From Burkholderiales bacterium (lineage in GTDB: Bacteria > Pseudomonadota > Gammaproteobacteria > Burkholderiales > Usitatibacteraceae): a stretch of 63,814 bases of DNA. Shown here in pieces: positions 50,227 through 58,748 of the stretch. Each line of letters begins with the position of its first letter. Position 1 is the first letter of the stretch. A model generated the notes under the pieces. That model made no database searches and was not told the DNA's origin. It saw only the letters and a list, made by a program, of their open reading frames with translations. The position numbers and the translations under genes are program-made. Location of the stretch: assembly GCA_026125445.1 (NCBI GenBank), contig JAHCLE010000003.1, positions 1 through 63,814 on the forward strand, written 5' to 3'.

Positions 50227-52068
50227 ATGCCCGAACCCGCCACCCCGCAGTCCGCCGTCGAGGCCGCCGAGCGGATGCTGCACCGCGGCGAGCCCCTGCT
50301 CGCGTTCAACGCGGCGCAGGAGGCCTTGCGCGCCTTCCCCGGCCACCTGCGCCTGCGGCAGCTCCAGGCCCTGGCGCTGGCCCGCAGCGGCGATGCGGCG
50401 CGCGCCGGGGCCTTCCTGCGCGCGCTCGTCGACGAGGGCCACGGCGACGCCGAGACGCTCGGCATGCTCGCCCGCACGCACAAGGACCTCGCGCAGGCCG
50501 CGACCGAAGCCGACGAGCGTTCCCGCCACCTCGAGGCCGCGATGCGCCTCTGCGAGCGGGCCTGGCGCGATGCGGTGGGGCGCGGGGCGGGCGACGATGC
50601 GCTCTATGCCGGCATCAACGCGGCGGCGGCCGCGGCGCTCTCGGGCGACCTCGCCCGGGCGAGGGCCATCGCCGCCGAGGTCCGCGACCTGGGCCGTCGC
50701 GGGGACGCGCCGGGAGCGGACGCGTCGGCGCGCTACTGGCGCGAGGCCACGCTCGGGGAAGCGGCCTTCATCCTCGGCGAGAACGCGGCCGCCGCCGCCC
50801 ACTACGCAGCCGCGGCGAAGCTCGCCGAGGGCCGCGCGGGCGACCTCGGCTCGACGCGCCGCCAGGCGCGCCTTCTCGCCGCCTGCCTGCCTGGCGCCGA
50901 TCCGTCCGTGTATTCGGCGCTCGCCGCCGCCCCCGTCCTCGTCTTCACCGGCCACATGGTCGACGCGCCCGGCCGGGCGCAGGCGCGTTTCCCCGCCGCC
51001 CTCGAGCCCGCGGTGCGGGAGGCCCTGCGCAGCCAAATCGCGGCGATCCGCCCGGTGGCCGCCTACGGATCGGCGGCGTGCGGGGCGGACCTGCTGTGCC
51101 TGGAGCTCGTGCGCGAGATGGGCGGCGAGACGCACGTCGTGCTGCCGTTTCCGGCGCGGGAGTTCCGCGACGCCAGCGTCGACTTCGCCGGCGGCGACTG
51201 GGGGGAGCGCTTCGAGCGCGCGCTCGCGGCCGCCGACAGCGTTACCGTCACGAGCGACCACCGCGCGAGCGGCAGCACCGCCACCTACGAGTACTCGAAC
51301 CTCGTCGTGACGGGCATGGGACGGCTGCGCGCGCGCCTGCTCGATGCGCCCCTGCGCGGCCTCGCGGCGTGGGACCCGGCGGCGGCCGGCGCGGCCGGCG
51401 GCGCGGCTTCCCTCGTCTCGCTCTGGGAAGCGCGCGGGATCGCCACCGATCGTGTCGACATAGGGGAGCTGCGCGGCGCGAAGTCCGTGCCCCAGGCGAC
51501 ACCCGTGCCCGCCCCGCCGGCGCCCGCCGTGCGCCACGAGATGCGCGCCATGCTCTTCGCCGACGCGGTGGGCTACAGCCAGCTCGCCGAGGACCAGATC
51601 CCCGGCTACATCACCGGATTCCTGGGGGCCGTGGCGCGGCTCAACGCGCGCACGGCGCATCGGTTCGAGCACGTCGAGACCGCGGGCGACGGCCTCTACA
51701 TGGTCTTTCGCGACGCTGCCGAGGCGGGCCGCTATGCCCTCGAGCTGAACGCGATGGTCGCCGCCTTCGACCACGCGGCCTGCGGCCTGCCGCCCGATTT
51801 CAGCCTGCGCATCGCGCTGCACTGCGGCCCCGTGCACTGCGCGCGCGACCCGATCACGGGATTGCCGATCTACACCGGCCCGCACACGAGCCGGGCGGCG
51901 CGCATCGAGCCCATCACGCCCCCGGGCCAGGTGTACGCGAGCAGCGCCTTCGCCGCCGTGGCCGCCGCCGGCGGCGCCGACGGGCTGCAGATGAACTACG
52001 TGGGGCGCATCCCGCTCGCCAAGGGATACGGTACGCTGGGCCTGTATCACGTCCTGCCCGCCCACTGA
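50227..52068 (+). CDS. TPR - SLOG-like - class III nucleotide cyclase protein
   Basis: 613 residues from ATG 50227 (a GTG at 50206 in frame adds 7, but would be almost leaderless if TATCAT at 50191 is the -10). The first 225 residues are TPR-like helices. About 236-415 looks like a SLOG/LOG nucleotide-sensing Rossmann domain (PVLVFTGHMVDAPGRAQARF, AAYGSAACGADLLCLELV, VVLPFPAREFRDASVDF). About 438-610 is a class III cyclase domain with both metal Asp (MLFADAVGYS, D445; AGDGLYMVF, D488). The Lys of adenylate cyclases is Glu (E484), as in guanylate cyclases; the usual Asn is Ser and Arg559 is kept. Product base uncertain. Ends one base before uup. Confidence 0.85.
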   Translation: MPEPATPQSAVEAAERMLHRGEPLLAFNAAQEALRAFPGHLRLRQLQALALARSGDAARAGAFLRALVDEGHGDAETLGMLARTHKDLAQAATEADERSRHLEAAMRLCERAWRDAVGRGAGDDALYAGINAAAAAALSGDLARARAIAAEVRDLGRRGDAPGADASARYWREATLGEAAFILGENAAAAAHYAAAAKLAEGRAGDLGSTRRQARLLAACLPGADPSVYSALAAAPVLVFTGHMVDAPGRAQARFPAALEPAVREALRSQIAAIRPVAAYGSAACGADLLCLELVREMGGETHVVLPFPAREFRDASVDFAGGDWGERFERALAAADSVTVTSDHRASGSTATYEYSNLVVTGMGRLRARLLDAPLRGLAAWDPAAAGAAGGAASLVSLWEARGIATDRVDIGELRGAKSVPQATPVPAPPAPAVRHEMRAMLFADAVGYSQLAEDQIPGYITGFLGAVARLNARTAHRFEHVETAGDGLYMVFRDAAEAGRYALELNAMVAAFDHAACGLPPDFSLRIALHCGPVHCARDPITGLPIYTGPHTSRAARIEPITPPGQVYASSAFAAVAAAGGADGLQMNYVGRIPLAKGYGTLGLYHVLPAH

Positions 52069-52069
52069 A

Positions 52070-53983
52070 TTGCCGCTCCTCCAGCTCTCCGACGTCTGCC
52101 TCGCCTACGGGCACGCCGCGCTCCTCGACCACGCGAGCCTCGTGATCGAGGCGGGCGAGCACGTCGGCCTCATCGGGCGCAATGGCACGGGAAAGTCGAG
52201 CCTGCTGCGGATCCTCGAAGGCAGCGCGCGCGCCGACGACGGCAAGGTGTGGCTCGCGCCCGGCCTGAAGCTCGCCTTCGTGGCCCAGGAGCCGGCGTTC
52301 CGGCCGGGGCACACGGTGTTCGAGGCGGTGGCCGAGGGGCTGGGCGAGGACACGCGGCTGCTGCTGGCCTACCACGAGTCGGCGCACGCGCTCGCGGCCC
52401 ACCCGGGCGGCGAGGCGGAGGCGGCCCTGATGGCGCGCCTGCACGAATGCCAGGAGGCTCTGGAGGCGGCCGGCGGCTGGACGGCCGCGCACCGCGTCGA
52501 GGCCACGCTCGGCCGCCTGGCGCTTCCGGAGGACACGCCGGTGGAGGCGCTCTCCGGCGGGCTGCGCAAGCGCGTGGCGCTCGCGCGCGCGCTGGTGCGC
52601 GAGCCCGACCTGCTGCTCCTCGACGAGCCGACGAACCACCTCGACATCGCCGCCATCGAGTGGCTCGAGGAGACGCTCGCGGCCTTCCCCGGCGCCGTGC
52701 TCTTCGTGACCCACGACCGCCGCTTCCTCGACCGCGTCGCGGCGCGCATCGTCGAGCTCGACCGCGGGCGGCTCTCGGACTTCCCCGGCAACTTCAGCGC
52801 CTACGTCGAGCGCAAGGCGGAGATGCTCGCCATCGAGGCGGTCGTCAGCCGCAAGGCGGACAAGCTGCTGGCCCAGGAGGAGGCCTGGATCCGCAAGGGC
52901 GTCGAGGCGAGGCGCACGCGAAACGAAGGGCGCGTGCGCCGCCTGGAGGCGCTGCGGCTGGAGCGCGCCGCGCGCCGCGACCGCCTGGGCCGCGTGGACC
53001 TCGCGCTCTCCGCGGGCGAGCGCTCCGGCAAGCTCGTGGCGGAGCTCGAGGCCGTCACCAAGCGCTACGGCGACAAGCGCGTCGTGGAGGGCTTCTCCAC
53101 CCGGATCATGCGGGGAGACAGGATCGGCCTCATCGGGCCCAACGGCTGCGGCAAGTCGACGCTGCTCAAGCTCATCCTAGGGGAGATCGCGCCGGACTCC
53201 GGGACCGTGCGGCTGGGGACCAGGGTCGCGGTCGCCTACTTCGACCAGCTGCGCGCGGCCCTCGACGACGAGGCCACGCTCGCCGACACCATCTCGCCGG
53301 GCGCCGACTTCGTCGAGATCGACGGCACGCGCAAGCACGTCATCAGCTACCTCGGCGACTTCCTCTTCCCGCCGGAGCGCGCGGGCGCTCCGGTGAAGAC
53401 GCTCTCCGGCGGCGAGAGGAACCGCCTGCTCCTCGCGCGGCTCTTCAGCCGCCCTGCCAACGTGCTGGTGCTCGACGAACCCACCAACGACCTCGACATC
53501 GAGACGCTCGAGCTCCTGGAGGCGCTGCTGCAGGACTATCCGGGGACGCTCTTCCTCGTGAGCCACGACCGCGCCTTCCTCGACAACGTGGTCACGCAGA
53601 CGATCGCCTTCGAGGGCGACGGCCGCTGGAAGGAATACGCGGGCGGCTACGCCGACTGGCAGCGCGCGCGCTCCGGCGCGGCGTCCGCCGCCGCGCGGGT
53701 CGAGGAGCCGCGCGCGTCCCGGGCCGACACGCGCGCCCCGCGTCGCAAGACGAAGCTCTCCTTCAACGAGGCGCGCGAGCTGGAGGCGCTGCCGGGCCGC
53801 ATCGAGGAGCTCGAGCGCGAGCAGGCGCAGCTCGCGGCGCGCCTGGCCGACCCCGCGCTCTACCAGGACCGCGGCGTGGACCTGAAGGCCCTGAACGCGC
53901 GCCACGCCGCGATCGAGGAGGAGCTGCTGGCGCTCCTCTCGCGCTGGGAGGAGCTGGAGTCGGCCAAGGCCGCGTTGTCCTGA
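52070..53983 (+). CDS. uup: ABC-F family ATP-binding protein (Uup-like)
   Basis: 637 residues from TTG one base after the cyclase stop. Two ABC cassettes: Walker A GRNGTGKSS (about 36) and GPNGCGKST (about 355), signatures LSGGLRKR and LSGGERNR, Walker B LLLLDEPTNHLDI and VLVLDEPTNDLDI, with the linker rich in charged helices between them. The C-terminal coiled coil (ALPGRIEELEREQAQLAARL) is the Uup-type DNA-binding tail. ABC-F proteins have no membrane part; Uup acts in ribosome function and in limiting transposon precise excision. The tight spacing with the cyclase may be chance or shared expression. Confidence 0.9.
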   Translation: MPLLQLSDVCLAYGHAALLDHASLVIEAGEHVGLIGRNGTGKSSLLRILEGSARADDGKVWLAPGLKLAFVAQEPAFRPGHTVFEAVAEGLGEDTRLLLAYHESAHALAAHPGGEAEAALMARLHECQEALEAAGGWTAAHRVEATLGRLALPEDTPVEALSGGLRKRVALARALVREPDLLLLDEPTNHLDIAAIEWLEETLAAFPGAVLFVTHDRRFLDRVAARIVELDRGRLSDFPGNFSAYVERKAEMLAIEAVVSRKADKLLAQEEAWIRKGVEARRTRNEGRVRRLEALRLERAARRDRLGRVDLALSAGERSGKLVAELEAVTKRYGDKRVVEGFSTRIMRGDRIGLIGPNGCGKSTLLKLILGEIAPDSGTVRLGTRVAVAYFDQLRAALDDEATLADTISPGADFVEIDGTRKHVISYLGDFLFPPERAGAPVKTLSGGERNRLLLARLFSRPANVLVLDEPTNDLDIETLELLEALLQDYPGTLFLVSHDRAFLDNVVTQTIAFEGDGRWKEYAGGYADWQRARSGAASAAARVEEPRASRADTRAPRRKTKLSFNEARELEALPGRIEELEREQAQLAARLADPALYQDRGVDLKALNARHAAIEEELLALLSRWEELESAKAALS

Positions 53984-54037
53984 GGGAACTCGCGGCGCGG
54001 CCGCGGTCTCGAAAGGGTTTGCCGACCCGCGGAAAGG

Positions 54038-54829
54038 ATGTCCATGGAGCCGAACCGGATCGCATTCGTCGTCGCAGCGGGTGTCGGCGTGGCCGCCGCG
54101 GCCTGGTACTTCCTGCGCTCCCCGGAGCCGGCGCCCGTGCCGCCGCCCGCCGCGAAGCTCGCGCCGGCGCCGGCCCCCGAGCCGGGCGGGCCCGAGCACT
54201 ACCCGGCGCCGACGACGCAGGCGGAGCCCGCCGAGAAGCCCCTGCCCGCGCTCGACGACAGCGACGGCGTGCTGCTCGCCGCGCTGGCCTCGGTGCTGGG
54301 CCGCGACGCGACGGGCCGATTCCTCGTCCCCGAGCGCCTCGTTCGCAACATCGTGGTCACCGTCGACAACCTGCCGCGCAGGAGCTTCGCGATGCGGCTC
54401 TCGCCGCTCAAGCCCGTGGGCGGCATGCTCGCCACCACGGGCAAGGACGCGAGCCTCGCCCTCGCGCCGGAGAACGCCGCGCGCTACGCGCCGTGGGTGT
54501 CCCTCCTGGAAAAGGTGGACGTGAAGCGCCTGGTGGCGATCTACGCGCGCGCCTATCCCCTCTTCCAGCAGGCCTACGTGGAGCTGGGCTACCCCGACGG
54601 TCACTTCAACACGCGCCTGGTGCAGGTGATCGACCACCTGCTGGCGGCACCCGAGCCGGCCGAGCCGCTTCGCCTCACGGTGCCGCACGTGCTCGCCGAG
54701 TACGCCGACCCGAAGCTCGAGGCGGAATCCGCCGGCCGCAAGGTGCTCTTCCGCATGGGCAACGCCAACGCCGCGAAGGTGAAGGCGAAGCTGCGCGAGA
54801 TCCGGCGCGCCCTAGTGGACGCGGGCTGA
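54038..54829 (+). CDS. DUF3014 family membrane-anchored protein
   Basis: 263 residues with GGAAAGG before ATG 54038; ATG 54044 is an equally possible start. A single N-terminal membrane helix (about 8-25), a Pro/Ala/Glu-rich linker (to about 70), then the DUF3014 domain: LDDSDGVLLAALASVLG, LVPERLVRNIVVTVDNLPRRSF and YARAYPLFQQAYVELGYPDGHFNTRLVQVIDHLL. The function of the family is not known. The 3' end overlaps the convergent TPR lipoprotein by 18 bases. Confidence 0.85.
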   Translation: MSMEPNRIAFVVAAGVGVAAAAWYFLRSPEPAPVPPPAAKLAPAPAPEPGGPEHYPAPTTQAEPAEKPLPALDDSDGVLLAALASVLGRDATGRFLVPERLVRNIVVTVDNLPRRSFAMRLSPLKPVGGMLATTGKDASLALAPENAARYAPWVSLLEKVDVKRLVAIYARAYPLFQQAYVELGYPDGHFNTRLVQVIDHLLAAPEPAEPLRLTVPHVLAEYADPKLEAESAGRKVLFRMGNANAAKVKAKLREIRRALVDAG

Positions 54830-55975
54830 GCGGACGCGCCGCAGCTCGGCGGCGTAGCGGTCGTATTCCTCGCGCGTGGTGGCGGTTTCGGCCGCGCGCG
54901 CCAGGTGGCGGCCCGCTTCCTCCGTCTCGCCCAGCTTCGCGAGGGCGAGCGCCAGCCAGAAGTGGAACTCGTGGTAGTCGGGGGCGCGCGCGACCTCCTT
55001 CTCGAACAGGTCGCGGGCGGCCCTGTAGTCGCCGCGCTGCATCGCCGCAACGCCCTGGTTGAACCAGGCGAAGGCCGGCTCCGGGTCGAGGCGGGCGATT
55101 CGCTCCCGCAGCCTGGCGGCCTCGGCGGCGCGGCCCAGGTCCGCCCAGGCGTTGGCGAGGTTGTTCATGATGCTCGTGTTGCGGGGCTCGCGCTCCAGGG
55201 CCCAGGCGAGCACGCGCGCGGCTTCCGCGAAATGCCCGCGGCGCTGGTAGATCACGCCCAGCGTGTTGTAGGCGGCGACGAACGCGGGGTCGCGGACCAT
55301 GGCCTCGCGCGCGAACCAGTAGGCGTCGTCCAGGCGCCCTTCCGCGAAGGTCTCGGCCGCGCGGTTGTTGAGGTACATCGCGAGGACGGTCTTCTCCTCG
55401 ATCTCCTGCCAGCGGCCGTAGGGCACGAAGGCCGGCGGAGGCTGGAAGTCCACCGTGAAGCGCTCGGAATCGTCGAAGCGCGCCGTCATCGCGCCCACGC
55501 GCCGGCCAAGGGTGATGTTGACGTGCCCGACGGAGAAGTAGATGTCGCCGCGGCGGGCCCAGGTCTCCTCCTCGTTCACGACCCGGTAGCGCGCCTCCAC
55601 GCCCAGCTCGCGCGCGAAGGCGCCGGTCATGATCACCAGCGACAGGCAGTTGCCGGTGCGCGCCTCGAAGGCCTCGGCGGCGTTGCGCGTGTAGGCGGCG
55701 TCGTACTCGAGCTTGAGCTCGTCCTTGGCGCGCAGGGCCTCGACGAGGGCGCGCTGGCGGCTCCTCGTGCCCTGCAGCGGCTCGATCCGCTCCACGATGT
55801 AGCGGCGCATGGGCTCGCTCACCGCGAAGACCCGGTCGGCGGCGATGGGGCGCGAGGGCGGCGCGAAGAGCGCATCCGCGGCGAAGCGTGTGGCGTCGGC
55901 CGTCGTGGGCGCGACGGCGCAGCCGGCGAGCGTGAGCGCCAGCGCGAGGATCGTTGCGAGCGGGGCCTTGGCCAT
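54812..55975 (-). CDS. TPR lipoprotein with a transglutaminase-like N-terminal region
   Basis: 387 residues from MAKAPLATILALALTLAGC (lipobox Cys19). Residues about 90-195 contain AFEARTGNCLSLVIMTGAFARELGVEARYRVV, with a Cys and downstream GHVNITLG and DFQP, the pattern of bacterial transglutaminase-like peptidase domains (Cys, His, Asp). TPR repeats (DPAFVAAYNTLGVIYQRRGHF, PRNTSIMNNLANAWADLGR, PAFAWFNQGVAAMQRGDYRAA) follow to the C-terminus. It may scaffold envelope proteins; the reaction is not known. The start chosen gives a proper lipoprotein signal. Confidence 0.83.
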   Translation of the reverse strand: MAKAPLATILALALTLAGCAVAPTTADATRFAADALFAPPSRPIAADRVFAVSEPMRRYIVERIEPLQGTRSRQRALVEALRAKDELKLEYDAAYTRNAAEAFEARTGNCLSLVIMTGAFARELGVEARYRVVNEEETWARRGDIYFSVGHVNITLGRRVGAMTARFDDSERFTVDFQPPPAFVPYGRWQEIEEKTVLAMYLNNRAAETFAEGRLDDAYWFAREAMVRDPAFVAAYNTLGVIYQRRGHFAEAARVLAWALEREPRNTSIMNNLANAWADLGRAAEAARLRERIARLDPEPAFAWFNQGVAAMQRGDYRAARDLFEKEVARAPDYHEFHFWLALALAKLGETEEAGRHLARAAETATTREEYDRYAAELRRVRSARVH

Positions 55976-56047
55976 GCGTGTCCCGGAAGTTCCTCGGACC
56001 ATTCTGCACCGCCGGCCCGGGCGGCGCGTTACCGAATATGGCTCCCC

Positions 56048-56557
56048 TCAGTCCAGCTTCACGCCCAGCGTGCGCGCGATGAGCGCCTTGTTCTCCCGGC
56101 TGTCCCACTCGCGCGCGCCGTAGTGCTTGGCGAGCACCTTGCCCTTCGCGTCCACCAGCACGGTGAGCGGGATCCGGTTGGCGCCCAGCATGTTCTCGAG
56201 CACCAGGTCGCGGTCGATGTAGTTGTCGAAGGACACGCGCGCGCCCACCACGAAGGCCTGCGCCTTCTCGGGGTAGTCGTCGGTCGAGATGCCGATCACG
56301 TTGAACTGCCTGCCGTTGTGGCCGCGCGCCAGGCGGTCGAGCGAGCCCATCTCCGCGCGGCAGGGCGCGCACCAGCTCGCCCAGACGTTGATGACCAGCG
56401 GCTTGCCGCGCAGGTCGGAGAGCTTGCGGAAATCTAGGGTGAGGCCGTAGAGCGGCGCCTCGCGCAGCGTCCCGCCGACCGGGACTTCGCCGGGCGTGGC
56501 GGCGAGGGCCGCGGGCAGGAACGCGGCGAGCAAGGCCGCGGCCGCGAGCGCCTTCAC
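56048..56557 (-). CDS. TlpA-family thiol-disulfide oxidoreductase
   Basis: 169 residues from GTG overlapping the methyltransferase stop (GTGA). A signal peptide (LAAAALLAAFLPAALA) is followed by a thioredoxin fold with PLVINVWASWCAPCRAEM (CAPC active site), the cis-Pro loop RIPLTVLVDAKGKVL. TlpA/ResA proteins reduce periplasmic disulfides, for example in cytochrome c or copper-centre assembly. Its upstream partner is a SAM methyltransferase; their translational coupling is clear but the common process is unknown. Confidence 0.9.
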   Translation of the reverse strand: MKALAAAALLAAFLPAALAATPGEVPVGGTLREAPLYGLTLDFRKLSDLRGKPLVINVWASWCAPCRAEMGSLDRLARGHNGRQFNVIGISTDDYPEKAQAFVVGARVSFDNYIDRDLVLENMLGANRIPLTVLVDAKGKVLAKHYGAREWDSRENKALIARTLGVKLD

Positions 56558-57144
56558 GCCGGCCGCCGCGCGAGGACCTGCACCACCGCGCCCTCGCCGT
56601 GATGCAGCCGCCCCTCGACGACCGTCCTCACGGTCTCCACGCCGTGCTCGATCACGAGTCCTGAAAGCTCGGCGCGAAGCCCCGCGAGGGTCATCATGAG
56701 CTCGGCCGCGGGCGGGCCTCCGGTCTTGAGAGCGAGCTGGTCCGGCGTGTAGGCCTCGAGCAGGAAGACGCCTCCGGGCCGCAGCCAGTGCGCGATGCGC
56801 CCATGGACCCGCGCCCGGACGGCCGGCGGCAGGTGGCAGAAGATCGACACGATCGCGTCCCACTCGCCCGCGCCCGCCTCGTGGGTCGCGAGGTCGGCGA
56901 CGAGGGTCCGCACGACGACGCCGCGCGCGTGCGCGAGCCGGCGGGCCTTCTCGAGTCCGACGGCCGAGGCGTCCAGGGCGTGGACCTCGAAGCCCTGCTG
57001 GGCGAGCCAGGCGGCGTTGCGCCCCTCGCCCTCGCCGAGGCAGAGCACGCGGCCCCGTGGCAGGGCCGCCACGCGCGAGACGAGGAAGTCGTTGGGCAGC
57101 GTGCCGTAGACGTACTCGTCCGCGGCATAGCGCTGGTCCCACAT
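56554..57144 (-). CDS. SAM-dependent methyltransferase (TehB/thiopurine-type)
   Basis: 196 residues: MWDQRYAADEYVYGTLPNDFL then motif I VLCLGEGEGRNAAWLAQQGFEVHALDAS, and VSIFCHLPPAVRARVHGRI, WLRPGGVFLLEAY. The GEGEGRNA variant of motif I and the MWDxRYA start mark a widespread subfamily of proteobacterial methyltransferases (tellurite-resistance-like). Substrate unknown. It is coupled with TlpA downstream and lies 13 bases after the OB-fold gene stop on the same strand. Confidence 0.87.
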   Translation of the reverse strand: MWDQRYAADEYVYGTLPNDFLVSRVAALPRGRVLCLGEGEGRNAAWLAQQGFEVHALDASAVGLEKARRLAHARGVVVRTLVADLATHEAGAGEWDAIVSIFCHLPPAVRARVHGRIAHWLRPGGVFLLEAYTPDQLALKTGGPPAAELMMTLAGLRAELSGLVIEHGVETVRTVVEGRLHHGEGAVVQVLARRPA

Positions 57145-57157
57145 GCCGCCGCGCTCC

Positions 57158-57601
57158 CTACCTGGCGAGCTTCGCGTCCTCGATGAGGACGGCGTAGGAA
57201 TAGCCGGAGCCGAGGTTCACGTCGGTTCGCACCGTTCCCTTGGCCTTGACCACGTCGCCTACCGCGACCTTGTCCTGGGTGGTGACGATCACGTCGTGGG
57301 TGCCGTCGGCCGCCTTGCCGGATCCGTCCTGCAGGTGGACCCAGTTCTTGCCCATGATGTCGTTGTTCACCTTCACGACCTGGGCGTTGACCAGGACCGG
57401 CTTGTCCTTGAGGGCGGCCTTGCCCTTCACCACCTCCTCGACCGTGCGGGCGTCGGGGCCGGTGGCCTTGGGCAGCTTCTTGACGGTCGCGGCCGGGGCG
57501 CCGCCGTGCGGGGAGGGCGCGGTGCCGCTGGCGCCGGGCATGGCATTGGCCGCGAACGCGATGGCGATGGCGAGGGGGGCGAGCAGGGGGGTGGCTCTCA
57601 T
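57158..57601 (-). CDS. Periplasmic OB-fold protein
   Basis: 147 residues from MRATPL, which begins a normal signal peptide ending ANAMPGASG; the in-frame start at 57673 would prepend residues without signal character. The mature part is an OB-fold of the BOF/nucleotide-binding type: LVNAQVVKVNNDIMGKNWVHLQDGSG, DVIVTTQDKVAVGDVVKAKG and DVNLGSGYSYAVLIEDA. Such domains are found in outer-membrane or periplasmic proteins near c-type cytochrome genes; the ligand is unknown. Confidence 0.8.
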   Translation of the reverse strand: MRATPLLAPLAIAIAFAANAMPGASGTAPSPHGGAPAATVKKLPKATGPDARTVEEVVKGKAALKDKPVLVNAQVVKVNNDIMGKNWVHLQDGSGKAADGTHDVIVTTQDKVAVGDVVKAKGTVRTDVNLGSGYSYAVLIEDAKLAR

Positions 57602-57691
57602 GGCGGAATCGCTCCTATCGGGATCGGGCGCCATCATCGCCCATCCCGGCCAGGGGTGTTTGAGGGCCGTCAAGCGGGCCTGCGGGCGCCC

Positions 57692-58648
57692 TCAGAATTG
57701 CTTCGCCGCTTCCCGCGCGCATTCGATGAACACCCGCACGGCGGGAGTCAGGGACCGGTTCTTCAGCGTCACGATGGCAAGGGGCGAGGAGCGCGGCGAA
57801 GACAATGCGATGGGGAGTTCCTTCAATCCGTAGCGTTCCGCGCTCAGCCGCAGCGCCGACCGCGGCAGGACGGAGATGTAGTCGCCGCGGACCGGCAGGG
57901 TGTTGCGCAGGAGGATCGAGAAGGTCTCGATGTGCGGCTCGGGCGCCTTCAATCCCCGGGCACGGAACGCGTCCTGGAGTATGAGTCCGGCCAGGACATC
58001 CAGCGACGGGAGGATCCAGCGCTCCTTCGCGAGTTCCGACAGATCGATCCGCCGCCGCCGGGCCCACTTGCTCCGGCTGCCGACCACGGCGGAGAAGGGG
58101 TCGTCGAACAGGACCTCGGCGTCGAAGTTCTCGCCGAGCCGCCCTTGCAGCGGCGCGGACACGAGCCGGGCGAGCACGAGGTCGCTGTCCCGGCTCAGCA
58201 GCTCCGGGAACTCCACCGTCGGCGCACGGACCTGCCGCGTGACGAACCGCATGCGCGGGTACCGCCGCGATACCTGCTCGATCACGAAGACGAGGAATGC
58301 CGCGGCGGACTCCGGGCATCCGATGCGCACTTCGCCGCTCCCGGGATCGGCGATCGACTCGATGTCGCGCATCCCCTGGCGCAGCTCGTCGAAGGCCGCC
58401 TGCCCGCGCAACCGGAGGGCTTCGCCGAACGGCGTGGCGACAACTCCCCTGTTGCTTCGATCCAGGAGGCGCACGCCGACCGCATGCTCGAGGTCGGCGA
58501 CGAGCTCGGAGACGGAGGGGGTCGAGACCCCGAGCCGGGCGGCCGCCCTCGACATGCTGCCGCACTCGATGACCGTGAGGAAGACGAAGAGGTCGCGAAG
58601 GCGGATGCGCCCGCCTATCGCCCGCTCCCACTGGGTGACCTTTGGCAT
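57692..58648 (-). CDS. LysR-family transcriptional regulator
   Basis: 318 residues. The winged helix-turn-helix reads RLRDLFVFLTVIECGSMSRAAARLGVSTPSVSELVADLEHAVGVRLLDRSNRGV; the effector-binding domain has two lobes starting EVRIGCPESAAAFLVFVIEQV. LysR regulators typically control a divergent neighbour, here the TTT binding protein and amidohydrolase operon, whose start lies 101 bases away. A near-palindrome (TAAGGCGTACGCTTA, 58648-58662) overlaps the start codon and could be an autoregulatory site. Confidence 0.92.
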   Translation of the reverse strand: MPKVTQWERAIGGRIRLRDLFVFLTVIECGSMSRAAARLGVSTPSVSELVADLEHAVGVRLLDRSNRGVVATPFGEALRLRGQAAFDELRQGMRDIESIADPGSGEVRIGCPESAAAFLVFVIEQVSRRYPRMRFVTRQVRAPTVEFPELLSRDSDLVLARLVSAPLQGRLGENFDAEVLFDDPFSAVVGSRSKWARRRRIDLSELAKERWILPSLDVLAGLILQDAFRARGLKAPEPHIETFSILLRNTLPVRGDYISVLPRSALRLSAERYGLKELPIALSSPRSSPLAIVTLKNRSLTPAVRVFIECAREAAKQF

Positions 58649-58662
58649 AAGGCGTACGCTTA
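58648..58662. promoter_or_regulatory. Candidate LysR operator in the divergent promoter
   Basis: TAAGGCGTACGCTTA is an imperfect palindrome with TAAG/CTTA arms around GCGTACGC. It overlaps the LysR start and sits in the 100-base region shared with the divergent TTT gene. LysR-type operators usually show a T-N11-A palindrome; this one fits loosely. Confidence 0.35.
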
Positions 58663-58748
58663 ACACACTTGAGGCCGATTGGGAATTCCACCTGACCCAA
58701 AAACCGGGGAGGATCGGGCCGACCAACGACACGGGAGGCAAGAACGCC

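Noticed and set aside
43566..52068. Calling the TIR/cyclase locus a Pycsar system
   Set aside because: Pycsar effectors carry a cyclic-nucleotide-binding domain, which I cannot find in any of the four proteins; SLOG and STAND domains are not part of Pycsar.
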